Origin: Bacteroidia bacterium
Lineage (GTDB): Bacteria; Bacteroidota; Bacteroidia; Flavobacteriales_D; Sanyastnellaceae
Assembly (NCBI GenBank): GCA_030427925.1
Contig: JAUICJ010000003.1
Location: forward strand, 62,001 to 126,000
Direction of reading: 5' to 3'
DNA length: 64,000 nucleotides
Shown piece by piece: positions 56,803-64,000 of the stretch. The position numbers and the translations under genes are program-made. Every line of letters begins with the position of its first letter. The first letter of the stretch is position 1. A model generated the notes under the pieces. That model saw only the letters and a list, made by a program, of their open reading frames with translations, ran no database searches and was not told the origin of the DNA.

Positions 56803-58415
56803 ACCCCGCGAACGCTCCCCATGGTTTGGGCCGCACGTTGATGTTCCTGGCTTCCGTCGGGGCCGTCTGTGCGTTGGCCTCGTGGAGCGGATGGTCGCTG
56901 CGCGTCGGCAACACCACCTTGCTCTCCTTTCCGGAGTGGAGCGCGGAGGACGATTCAGCGATGGTCATCGTCCAGCCTTCCGATGTGGAGGAACTGCTCG
57001 CGACGTATCCCGACGAATCGGCGCTAGCGGATTCCATGGAGCTCGCCCCGATCGAAACGGACGCCCCTCTTCCCGCCTTGGCCGATTGGCTCACCGCAAC
57101 ACAGGCAGCCGCCGAGCACCTGGGCGACTCGGTGGTCACCATGCGCACGCTGAGTGGGGCGTGGGCGGAGCGGCGTGCAGCGGGAACTTGGAAGCCCGAG
57201 GGCCTGCACCCCAACCTGCAGTTCATCGGGGACTCGTCAGCATTTCAGGCGCTTTGGCGATTTTTCGAAACCGCTGCGAGGGGCGGGCAGGCCACGCACG
57301 TGGTGCACTTCGGCGATTCCCAAATCGAAGGGGACCGCATCACGTCCGAACTCCGCCACGCATTTCAGCGGCGATGGGGAGGCACCGGGCCGGGATTGGT
57401 GTCGGCTGTTCCCCAGGCGCAAGTGCCGGGATTCGTGCACGAGGCCGAGGGGTGGACGCGGCACACGCTCTTCGGGAAGCGCGACACGACCCTCGGGCAC
57501 AACCGCTACGGCATCCTCGCCACGGTCGGCCGCTGGGACGCGACCGACACCGCGGCCGAGTGGACCGATCCGATTTCCATGCGCGCCCGCAACATGGGGC
57601 ATGCCCGGAATCGGGTGTGGGCCGCGTTGCACGTGCTGGCCGGCCCGTTGGACAGGGACAGTTTAGCGGTCCAAATCCGTTGCGATTCCACGAACTACGC
57701 AGCCTGGTTGACGGGCGACACCACCGCCAGCGCCCTCCACGTCGCCCTCCCCCCTTCCTGCCGCGAAGTGGAGGTGCGCTTCGAGGCCCCCGGACCCGAT
57801 GTGAATGCGCTGGGCTTCTATGCCGACACCGGGGTGGTGGTCCACAACGTTCCGATGCGCGGCAGTTCCGGCACCCTGTTCAGGAAGGCAGACCGCGCGC
57901 ATTGGACGGCACAGGTCAAGCAACTGAATCCGGGTTTGGTCCTCTTGCAATACGGTGGCAATGCGGTGCCCTATGTGGAGGATGAAGCGGAAGCCCGGCA
58001 GTATGCGCGCTGGCTCGCGTCGCAAATTCGGCTGTTCAAAACCACGCTACCGGGCGCGCCCATCGTCCTCATCGGCCCGTCTGACATGTCCACGAAGGAA
58101 GGCCTGAATTACATCACCTATCCCCTCTTGCCCGCCGTGCGGGAAGCCATGCTGGCGATGGCCCGCGAAGAGCACGTGTTGTTTTGGGACCTCTACGCGG
58201 TCATGGGGGGGCGGAATTCGATGCCCGCTTGGGTGGGCGCCGAACCCGCGCTCGCAGCCGCAGATCACATCCACTTCACGGGACGCGGCGCGCGGCGCAT
58301 TGGGTCGTTGCTCGGGGAGGCGTTCGATGCGGAATACCGGTTGTGGACGACGGCTTTGACGGCTGCGCCTTTGGAGTCCGATTCGTTGCGTTCTGATTCA
58401 CTTGCTGCCCCATGA
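56799..58415 (+). CDS. Membrane-anchored SGNH/GDSL hydrolase-like protein (first of pair)
   Basis: The 538-residue protein has one N-terminal membrane segment (LMFLASVGAVCALASWSGW), a linker, and an SGNH domain. The nucleophile Ser174 lies in HFGDSQIEGD, block III is approximated by LLQYGGN, and the Asp489-x-x-His492 pair lies in AADHIHFTGRGARRIG. The layout (short anchor, periplasmic SGNH domain, MBOAT gene in the same operon) matches acetyltransferase partners such as PatB or AlgX/AlgJ rather than a free esterase. It overlaps both neighbours by ATGA. Confidence 0.82.
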   Translation: MNPANAPHGLGRTLMFLASVGAVCALASWSGWSLRVGNTTLLSFPEWSAEDDSAMVIVQPSDVEELLATYPDESALADSMELAPIETDAPLPALADWLTATQAAAEHLGDSVVTMRTLSGAWAERRAAGTWKPEGLHPNLQFIGDSSAFQALWRFFETAARGGQATHVVHFGDSQIEGDRITSELRHAFQRRWGGTGPGLVSAVPQAQVPGFVHEAEGWTRHTLFGKRDTTLGHNRYGILATVGRWDATDTAAEWTDPISMRARNMGHARNRVWAALHVLAGPLDRDSLAVQIRCDSTNYAAWLTGDTTASALHVALPPSCREVEVRFEAPGPDVNALGFYADTGVVVHNVPMRGSSGTLFRKADRAHWTAQVKQLNPGLVLLQYGGNAVPYVEDEAEARQYARWLASQIRLFKTTLPGAPIVLIGPSDMSTKEGLNYITYPLLPAVREAMLAMAREEHVLFWDLYAVMGGRNSMPAWVGAEPALAAADHIHFTGRGARRIGSLLGEAFDAEYRLWTTALTAAPLESDSLRSDSLAAP

Positions 58416-59740
58416 AACCGAGGCGAATCGCACTGTTGGGCCTGTTGATCTGCTTGGCGCTGATGTCGAGTGAGCGTCCGCCGATGCGCACTTGGGGCTG
58501 GACACCGGGGCGCTATGACACGCTGCTGCGGACGTTGCCGATTCGGCCGCAAGTACTTCAATTCCCCGGCGGGCGCGCGGCATTCGACGAGGTGAACGAG
58601 CGGTTGGCGCAAACCTTGCTGGACGGAAGCGGCGCCCTGCGCGTGGTGCACGTTGGCGGCTCGCATGTGCAAGCGGGCTGGATGGGGGACCAAATCCGGA
58701 AACGCTGGTTGGAATTGGCGGGAACGGCCTGCAGCCGAGGGCTCATCGCGCCCTATCGGATGGCGGGCACCAACACGCCGCCCAAAATCCGAACGGAATT
58801 CACCGGAAGCTGGAGCGGCAATCGGTGTTCGCGCAGTCGGCACCAAGGTCCCTTCGGCGGAACCGGGCTGAGCGCGGTCACTTTTGATGCTTCCGCAACG
58901 TGGTGGCACGCGCTGGTGCGTTCGGATTCGAGCCTGTACTTCAGCGACGTGGTGACCGTGCTGGGGGAATCGAACGGGATGAGGCCGCGGTGGGACGGAC
59001 CGGAAGCGGGTGTGAGCGTGACGCCGTTGGAGGGACGGTCGGGATGGCGCTTGGCATTTGAAGTCCCTGTAGACACGCTGTTCATCGGGTTCGAGTTGGA
59101 CTCGGCTGCGGTCGAAGGACCGCGCTGGTTTCGCCTCCATGGACTGGTGGCGGAATCGCCGAGTTGTTCGTGCGAAGGGTTGGTGTACCACGAAATCGGA
59201 AACAACGGAGCGAGCACGGCCAGCGTGCTGCGTGGGGTGGCGGATGAAGCGTTCGCGCGGGATTGGGAAGCGCTGGCTCCGGATTTGGTCATCTTCGGAA
59301 TCGGCATCAACGACGCCCACGGGCCTGCCGACCGATTCGACCCCGAGGCCTTTGTGCAACGCTACGACAGCCTCGTAAGCAGCATCCGAGCCGTGGTGCC
59401 CGAAACGGCGTTCCTCTACCTGACGAATACCGACAGTTTTTATGGACGACGTCCGAACCCGTCGGCCCTTGCGGTGCGGGAGGCCATGTTCGAATTGGCA
59501 CGGCGGCAGGGAGCGGCGGTGTTCGACCTCTTCGATGCGATGGGCGGCTTGGGCTCGGTGCAGGTCTGGCAGGATGCGGGATTCGCGCGTGCAGACCGCA
59601 TCCACTTCACCCGGGACGGGTACCGCGTATTGGCGGACTTGTATTGGGATGCGCTGCTGGACGCGTGGACCGAGTCGAGCGCGGTAGAGCGCCGGCGTGT
59701 CCGCATTCAAACCACTGACTCGTTGACATGGAAATCTTGA
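58412..59740 (+). CDS. SGNH/GDSL hydrolase-like protein (second of pair, GGS variant)
   Basis: The 442-residue protein has an N-terminal hydrophobic segment (IALLGLLICLALM) and an SGNH fold. Block I reads HVGGSHVQAG, with Ser84 kept but the usual Asp before it replaced by Gly83. Block III is FGIGINDAHG with Asn300, and Asp395/His398 are in ADRIHFTRDGYRV. The catalytic residues are thus present although block I is unusual. It overlaps the first SGNH gene by ATGA and the MBOAT gene by 13 bp. The likely role is acyl transfer to, or removal from, an envelope glycan. Confidence 0.82.
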   Translation: MKPRRIALLGLLICLALMSSERPPMRTWGWTPGRYDTLLRTLPIRPQVLQFPGGRAAFDEVNERLAQTLLDGSGALRVVHVGGSHVQAGWMGDQIRKRWLELAGTACSRGLIAPYRMAGTNTPPKIRTEFTGSWSGNRCSRSRHQGPFGGTGLSAVTFDASATWWHALVRSDSSLYFSDVVTVLGESNGMRPRWDGPEAGVSVTPLEGRSGWRLAFEVPVDTLFIGFELDSAAVEGPRWFRLHGLVAESPSCSCEGLVYHEIGNNGASTASVLRGVADEAFARDWEALAPDLVIFGIGINDAHGPADRFDPEAFVQRYDSLVSSIRAVVPETAFLYLTNTDSFYGRRPNPSALAVREAMFELARRQGAAVFDLFDAMGGLGSVQVWQDAGFARADRIHFTRDGYRVLADLYWDALLDAWTESSAVERRRVRIQTTDSLTWKS

Positions 59741-61434
59741 ACGACTTGATGGATTGGTTCGCCTTCGCACCGGAGGCGCCGTTGACGTTCACCCGGGTGA
59801 GCTTTTGGGGGTTCCTTGCCGTCGTGTTGGCCGGTTTTGCGCTGCTCGAACGGCGGGTCGCGCTGCGGAATGCGTTTTTGTTCGCCGTCAGCTTGTTGTT
59901 TTATTGGAAAACCAGCGGGTGGTTCTTCCTCATTTTGTTGTTTTCCACGGGGAGCGATTGGTGGATTGGGCAGCGGATTGGACAGGCCAACGGGTCGGCT
60001 CGCAAGGGCTGGTTGGCACTGAGTTTGGTCATCAACTTGCTCGTGCTTTTCTACTTCAAGTACGCCTACTTTTTCGCCGACAGCTTGAACCCGCTGCTGG
60101 GCACGCATTGGCAGCCCACGAACGCGTTCGGCGAATGGGCGAATGCAGCGCTTGGCACCTCGTTCCGGGTGGACCGCATTTTGCTCCCTGTGGGCATCAG
60201 CTTTTACACCTTCCAAACCATGTCCTACGCCATCGACGTGTACCGGAAGGAAATCGAACCCGTGCGCAATCCGCTCGACTTCGGGTTCTACGTCAGCTTC
60301 TTCCCGCAACTGGTGGCGGGCCCCATCGTGCGGGCGCGCGACTTCATTCCCCAATTGTACCGGCCGTATGCGCTGACGCGGGCGGGATTCGGGATGGGGT
60401 TGTTCTGGATCCTCAATGGCCTGGTAAAGAAGGTGTGGCTGGCGGATTACCTCGCAGTGAACTTGGTGGACCGGGTGTTTTCGCGGCCCGAAGCGTATTC
60501 GGGGTTCGAGAACCTGCTCGGCCTGTACGCGTACAGCTTGCAGGTCTATGCGGATTTCAGCGGCTACACGGACATGGCCATCGGCGTGGCGATTTGGCTG
60601 GGCTTCCGGTTGCCCCAAAACTTCAATGCACCGTACAAAGCGCGCAACGTGGGTGAATTTTGGAAGCGCTGGCACATGAGCTTGTCCACGTGGCTGAAGG
60701 ACTACCTCTACATTCCGATGGGGGGAAACCGAAGCGGCTCGTTGTTCACGGCCATCACCTCCGGATTCATCCTCCTGTTCTTTGCGCTATTGGTCCCGGA
60801 TCCCGGCGTGTTGTTGGTGGTGGCCGGCGCGCTCTGCCTTGCCTTGGGGGCGGCCCTGTGGTTTCCCAAGTTCAAACGCTGGGGCATCACGAACATCAAC
60901 GTCATGCTGACCATGCTCATCGGCGGGTTGTGGCATGGTGCGAGCTGGAATTTCGTGCTGTGGGGCGGCCTCAATGGGCTCGGCATCGTGGTCTACAAAC
61001 TCTGGCGCAAGGTGAGCCCGTGGGAAGGGAACGACCGGTGGTGGAAGCCGGTGGTGGGAGGGTTGGTGACGTTTCACTTCATCACCGCAACGCGGATTTG
61101 GTTTCGATCGGGCAGCAAGACCACGTGGGAATCCCTCGGCGAGGGGCACAACTTGCTGACCGAATGGTTCACGGCCAATGCGATGATCGCCCAGTTGGCG
61201 CGCATTGCAGAGAGTCCGTTCCTCGAAATCCTAGCGGGCTATGCCCCGCTCGTCGTCTTGATGGCCTTCGGATATGCGATTCACCTCCTGCCTGATGCCT
61301 GGAAAGAGCGGTACCGAAAAGCATTCAGCGAAGCTTCCCTTCCGGTCCAAATCATCGTCGCCGTGGTGGGCATCAGCGTGGCGTGGAGCGCCATGCAAGC
61401 TGGCATGCAGCCGTTCATTTACTTCCAGTTCTGA
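59728..61434 (+). CDS. MBOAT-family membrane O-acyltransferase
   Basis: The 568-residue polytopic protein carries the MBOAT core of AlgI/DltB/PatA type: SFYTFQTMSYAIDVYRKEI, FFPQLVAGPIVRARDFIPQL, YADFSGYTDMAIGVA, FWKRWHMSLSTWLKDYLYIP (His316) and the signature IGGLWHGASWNF with the conserved His403. MBOAT proteins of this type pass acyl groups across the inner membrane to a periplasmic acceptor enzyme. It is translationally coupled (13-bp overlap) to the SGNH pair, which is the expected partner. Whether the target is peptidoglycan, exopolysaccharide or another glycan cannot be read here. Confidence 0.93.
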   Translation: MEILNDLMDWFAFAPEAPLTFTRVSFWGFLAVVLAGFALLERRVALRNAFLFAVSLLFYWKTSGWFFLILLFSTGSDWWIGQRIGQANGSARKGWLALSLVINLLVLFYFKYAYFFADSLNPLLGTHWQPTNAFGEWANAALGTSFRVDRILLPVGISFYTFQTMSYAIDVYRKEIEPVRNPLDFGFYVSFFPQLVAGPIVRARDFIPQLYRPYALTRAGFGMGLFWILNGLVKKVWLADYLAVNLVDRVFSRPEAYSGFENLLGLYAYSLQVYADFSGYTDMAIGVAIWLGFRLPQNFNAPYKARNVGEFWKRWHMSLSTWLKDYLYIPMGGNRSGSLFTAITSGFILLFFALLVPDPGVLLVVAGALCLALGAALWFPKFKRWGITNINVMLTMLIGGLWHGASWNFVLWGGLNGLGIVVYKLWRKVSPWEGNDRWWKPVVGGLVTFHFITATRIWFRSGSKTTWESLGEGHNLLTEWFTANAMIAQLARIAESPFLEILAGYAPLVVLMAFGYAIHLLPDAWKERYRKAFSEASLPVQIIVAVVGISVAWSAMQAGMQPFIYFQF

Positions 61435-61444
61435 ACCGACTCGT

Positions 61445-61606
61445 TCAGTCGGCCGGCTGGACTTCGCTCCACTCTGCATCCCCGTATGCACTGCATTGCG
61501 CATGACGGGTTCCACAGCTGGTCAACAGCACGGCAAAAAACAGGGTACCCAAAGCGGCAATGATGAGCCGCTGGAGATTCGTGTGGTCAAGGTTGCGAGT
61601 GGTCAT
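61445..61606 (-). CDS. Small lipoprotein of unknown function
   Basis: The frame encodes 53 residues from ATG 61606: a short basic N-terminus, a hydrophobic segment and the lipobox AVLLTSC, followed by GTRHAQCSAYGDAEW. Very small Cys-containing lipoproteins of this style, with a CSAY-like tail, occur widely in Bacteroidetes. It is convergent with the MBOAT gene (10 bp) and divergent from the next gene. No homologous function is known to me. Confidence 0.6.
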   Translation of the reverse strand: MTTRNLDHTNLQRLIIAALGTLFFAVLLTSCGTRHAQCSAYGDAEWSEVQPAD

Positions 61607-61680
61607 GGCGCAAGTCAAATGATTTGGTATGCTTTCACAAACGTGCGAAGGCACAATTTAGTGCATCCTTCCTTTCGAAT

Positions 61681-61688
61681 TACCTTGC
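61681..61688 (+). promoter_or_regulatory. -7-like box before the small membrane protein gene
   Basis: TACCTTGC, identical to the octamer at 12748-12755, ends 16 nt before ATG 61705. Confidence 0.28.
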
Positions 61689-61704
61689 AGTCGAAATCCT
61701 TCCC

Positions 61705-62037
61705 ATGGCCCCATCTGCTTCCCAACGGCGAACCGTCGCATTGACTTTGGCAACGTTGCTTTGTTTGCACGGCGTGTTTTTCTTGAACCACATCGTTTCG
61801 TGGCCGTTGCCCGTGTGGTTGCAGCAGCTGGACGCGGGGCTCGGAAGCCAGCGAGCGGTGCTGATGATCCTCGAAGGCCTTGCCGCCGCGGTGGTGTTCG
61901 TAGACCTCATTGCGCGGTTTGACGAATTGGATCGCCGGGTGCGGCCAGCGCACGTGTTGCTCGTGGCATTGGGCGTCATCGGGGTGTTGGCCCAACTCTT
62001 CGTCTTCTTCCTCGACTCCGCCCTCTCGCTCGCGTGA
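61705..62037 (+). CDS. Small three-helix membrane protein
   Basis: The 110-residue product has hydrophobic helices at about residues 11-30, 47-68 and 82-103 with a basic N-terminus (MAPSASQRR). An in-frame upstream ATG (61624) would add residues with no sign of conservation, so 61705 is preferred. No recognised family. It converges on the regulatory-domain gene (stop codons 1 bp apart). Confidence 0.6.
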   Translation: MAPSASQRRTVALTLATLLCLHGVFFLNHIVSWPLPVWLQQLDAGLGSQRAVLMILEGLAAAVVFVDLIARFDELDRRVRPAHVLLVALGVIGVLAQLFVFFLDSALSLA

Positions 62038-62038
62038 T

Positions 62039-62788
62039 TCAGTCCAACTGGTACTGGTAATCGCCGTCATCCAACCGGTCCGGCAGGGTGACGAAGATGC
62101 GGAATCGCTGCTTGACGTATTGGATGAATTCGTACTGGGACCAGGTTTGGAGCATCACATCACCGGGATCGCAGAACGCGATGAACGCATCGAACTCTTC
62201 CGGCTCCAAATCGATGATTTCATAGTCCACGTACTTGATGAACAGCTCGAGGAGCAAGGCCCGGCGGCGGTCGTCGTTCTCCAAACGCGCCACTTCCCGC
62301 TTCGAGCGTTCGTCCCGGTTCAGCATTTGATACAAAAACGTAATCGGACTGCTCAACGCATCGACGGACGAAACGCGGTAATCGGCCTCATCGTAGCCCA
62401 ACGCCTTGATGTCGTTCAAGATTTCTCGGAGCTCGCGCGGGGCGACCACTTCGGCGATGCCCACGTTCACCTGCAACCGGTGCAAGGCGATTTCCACGTT
62501 GACCGAGCCCGAATCGAATGGCACCACCCAATTCCGCGTGTGGAAGCCGATGGCCCCCACCGCCAGGGTATCCCCGGGCAAGGCTGCCAGCACGAACTCC
62601 CCCATCGCATCGACGATGAGTCCACCTCCGTTGCCGTTCCGGTTGACGACCATGGCAGCGGGAACATAGCGCCCTCGCTCGTCGGTCACGGAGCCTGAAA
62701 CGAACACGCGATCCGGTTGCTGCGCCTGCGTTACCAGCGGCAATCCCATGAGCGCACCCCAAAAAAACTTCCGTAAAACTGATGGCAT
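62039..62788 (-). CDS. Secreted CarboxypepD_reg-like domain protein (second copy)
   Basis: The 249-residue precursor has a signal peptide (cleavage near VTQAQQ), a CarboxypepD_reg-like sandwich at about 28-105 (VSGSVTDERGRYVPAAMVVNRNG, ALPGDTLAVGAIGFHTRNW) and a helical C-terminal half (DERSKREVARLENDDRRRALLLELF). Its architecture is that of the protein at 12761, but no TonB receptor is next to it. The function is unknown. It is divergent from meaB with 41 bp between the starts. Confidence 0.8.
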   Translation of the reverse strand: MPSVLRKFFWGALMGLPLVTQAQQPDRVFVSGSVTDERGRYVPAAMVVNRNGNGGGLIVDAMGEFVLAALPGDTLAVGAIGFHTRNWVVPFDSGSVNVEIALHRLQVNVGIAEVVAPRELREILNDIKALGYDEADYRVSSVDALSSPITFLYQMLNRDERSKREVARLENDDRRRALLLELFIKYVDYEIIDLEPEEFDAFIAFCDPGDVMLQTWSQYEFIQYVKQRFRIFVTLPDRLDDGDYQYQLD

Positions 62789-62794
62789 CGCGGC

Positions 62795-62802
62795 GAAAGT
62801 TA
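62795..62802 (-). promoter_or_regulatory. -7-like box abutting the regulatory-domain gene
   Basis: TAACTTTC on the minus strand ends 6 nt before ATG 62788. Confidence 0.35.
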
Positions 62803-62817
62803 CGGATTGAAAAACGC

Positions 62818-62825
62818 TAATTTCG
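62818..62825 (+). promoter_or_regulatory. -7-like box abutting meaB
   Basis: TAATTTCG ends 4 nt before ATG 62830. It and the box at 62795-62802 are only 15 bp apart on opposite strands. Confidence 0.35.
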
Positions 62826-62829
62826 AGGC

Positions 62830-63900
62830 ATGCCGCAAACTTCTGCTAATTCTCCGAAGCGCGACGCTGCCCGCAACCGAGCGGCAGATCGCATTCGACG
62901 CGCTGCGGCTCAACGGCAATCGCCTGACGACTGGGCAAACGAACTCTTCGAGGGCGATCGGGATGCGTTGTCCCGGGCCATCACACTGGTCGAGAGCCGA
63001 TCGCTAGCGGACCGGCCAGCCGCAGAAGCCCTGTTGGAGGCGGTCATCCGGGGCGACAGGAATGGGGATGCTGTTCGGGTCGGCATCACCGGAATTCCGG
63101 GGGTGGGGAAAAGCACCTTCATTGAGGAATTTGGCTTGTCGCTCATTCGCGGCGGGCACCGGGTCGCGGTGTTGGCCGTGGATCCGTCGAGCCAACGTTC
63201 GCGAGGGAGCTTGCTCGGGGACAAAACCCGCATGGAACACCTCGTCCGGAATCCGCAAGCCTTCGTCCGGCCCAGCCCCGCGGCTGACGCCCTGGGAGGA
63301 GTCAATCGCGCGACTTCCGAGGCCATCCTCCTCTGCGAGGCGGCGGGCTACGACCGCATCCTCGTTGAAACCGTGGGCGTTGGCCAATCGGAAACCGCCG
63401 TCCGAGAAATGACGGACATCTTCCTGCTGCTGCTCATCAGCGGGGCGGGGGATGACTTGCAAGGCATCAAACGAGGCATCATGGAGATGGCGGATGCCGT
63501 GGTGGTGAACAAAGCTGACGGGCCTGGGGCAGACGCCGCTCGCCGAACCGCTCAAGAATGCGCCTCTGCCCTTCACTTGCTTCCTCCCGCCCCGCACGGA
63601 TCGCCCATTGAGGTCTTTACAGCCAGCGGACTGGAGGGACGGGGGTTGGACGCGGTGATTGCGCATTTGGACCAGTTGGAACAAACGTGGAAGGAATCCG
63701 GGTGGTGGCAACGGCAACGCACCGAACAACGCCTCGAGCGGTTCGAGCGTCAAGTCCGGGAACGGCTCCTCGAGCGCGCGGTTCAGCACACCGCCTTGAA
63801 GGCCTTATGGGAACGTTTACAAAGTCAGGTAGCGCACGGACAAATTTCACCTTATTCAGCAGCGAGCTTCTTCGTGAATAACGTAGATTCGTCGAAATGA
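62830..63900 (+). CDS. meaB: Methylmalonyl-CoA mutase-associated GTPase MeaB
   Basis: MeaB is a G3E P-loop GTPase that loads and protects adenosylcobalamin in methylmalonyl-CoA mutase. The 356-residue protein has Walker A GIPGVGKSTF, VLAVDPSSQRSRGSLLGDKTRM, VETVGVGQSETAVREMTD and VVNKADG (base recognition), with a C-terminal dimerisation arm. Older names are ArgK or LAO/AO transport ATPase. The mutase genes are not in the window. Its stop overlaps the next start as ATGA. Confidence 0.95.
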   Translation: MPQTSANSPKRDAARNRAADRIRRAAAQRQSPDDWANELFEGDRDALSRAITLVESRSLADRPAAEALLEAVIRGDRNGDAVRVGITGIPGVGKSTFIEEFGLSLIRGGHRVAVLAVDPSSQRSRGSLLGDKTRMEHLVRNPQAFVRPSPAADALGGVNRATSEAILLCEAAGYDRILVETVGVGQSETAVREMTDIFLLLLISGAGDDLQGIKRGIMEMADAVVVNKADGPGADAARRTAQECASALHLLPPAPHGSPIEVFTASGLEGRGLDAVIAHLDQLEQTWKESGWWQRQRTEQRLERFERQVRERLLERAVQHTALKALWERLQSQVAHGQISPYSAASFFVNNVDSSK

Positions 63901-64000
63901 ATATGGATTTTGTCTTGTTTTCTGTGCATGTATGTTTGGGCATAGCCTCTGCCGCCATGGTGTGGGGAGTGCCCGTCGAATTGCTGAAGATGTGGCGATT
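63897..64000 (+). CDS. Start of a hydrophobic protein, cut by window edge
   Basis: ATG at 63897 overlaps the meaB stop as ATGA, the junction type seen throughout the window, and the frame stays open to the edge (34 residues). The visible part is hydrophobic (VLFSVHVCLGIASAAMVWGV), so a membrane or exported protein is likely. Too little is visible to name it. Confidence 0.5.
   Translation, partial: MNMDFVLFSVHVCLGIASAAMVWGVPVELLKMWR

Overview
This 64 kb window is a gene-dense chromosomal segment of a Bacteroidota (Bacteroidetes) bacterium, most likely from a GC-rich branch of Flavobacteriales or a close relative. The evidence is family content: cargo proteins with C-terminal type IX secretion (T9SS) sorting domains of both kinds, a CHU_C/gliding-motility C-terminal domain, a CarboxypepD_reg-like TonB-dependent receptor, two DUF1573 lipoproteins, a GldM-like C-terminal protein, the redox protein YtxJ, and -7 promoter boxes resembling TAnnTTTG in place of -10 boxes. 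Base composition is GC-rich by eye. I see no rRNA, tRNA, CRISPR array, insertion sequence or prophage. No stretch over about 205 bp lacks a gene.

Layout. 1-4494: edge-truncated TPR membrane protein, ytxJ, a PRiA4-like protein, miaA and a MutS2-like ATPase without Smr. 4495-8943: secreted T9SS trypsin-like protease, S41 protease, DUF1573 lipoprotein, small beta-barrel protein. 8992-11006: sulfide:quinone oxidoreductase, thioredoxin and rhodanese, a sulfide/persulfide module. 11097-19097: prfC, then a secreted regulatory-domain protein, a TonB-dependent receptor, a lectin/CHU_C surface protein and a dihaem peroxidase lipoprotein. 19105-31626: exonuclease-BRCT fusion, LigA with a large insertion, a trypsin-like lipoprotein, prmC-mgsA-GH13, and topoisomerase IV (parE-parC). 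31807-38855: pepD, surE, a small membrane protein, lpxB, a SpoIID-like protein, an orphan GldM C-terminal-like protein and a DUF4139 protein. 38982-48562: nusB-DUF1573-yajC-nhaC-uvrA, then LOG, htpG and a TerB/DnaJ protein. 48569-55223: gingipain-like C25 peptidase, a small T9SS-type partner and a zinc metalloprotease. 55429-61434: a four-gene cluster of LysM pseudo-lytic transglycosylase, two SGNH proteins and an MBOAT acyltransferase. 61445-64000: small lipoprotein and membrane proteins, a regulatory-domain protein, meaB and the start of one more gene.

Genes are tightly packed. About eighteen junctions overlap as ATGA or TGATG (or slightly more), implying translational coupling. Many first genes have a TAnnTTyG-like box only 4-8 nt before the start codon, which predicts leaderless mRNAs. 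The best candidate for an under-described system is the 55429-61434 cluster, which looks like an envelope-glycan O-acylation machine with a peptidoglycan-anchoring, catalytically dead transglycosylase.
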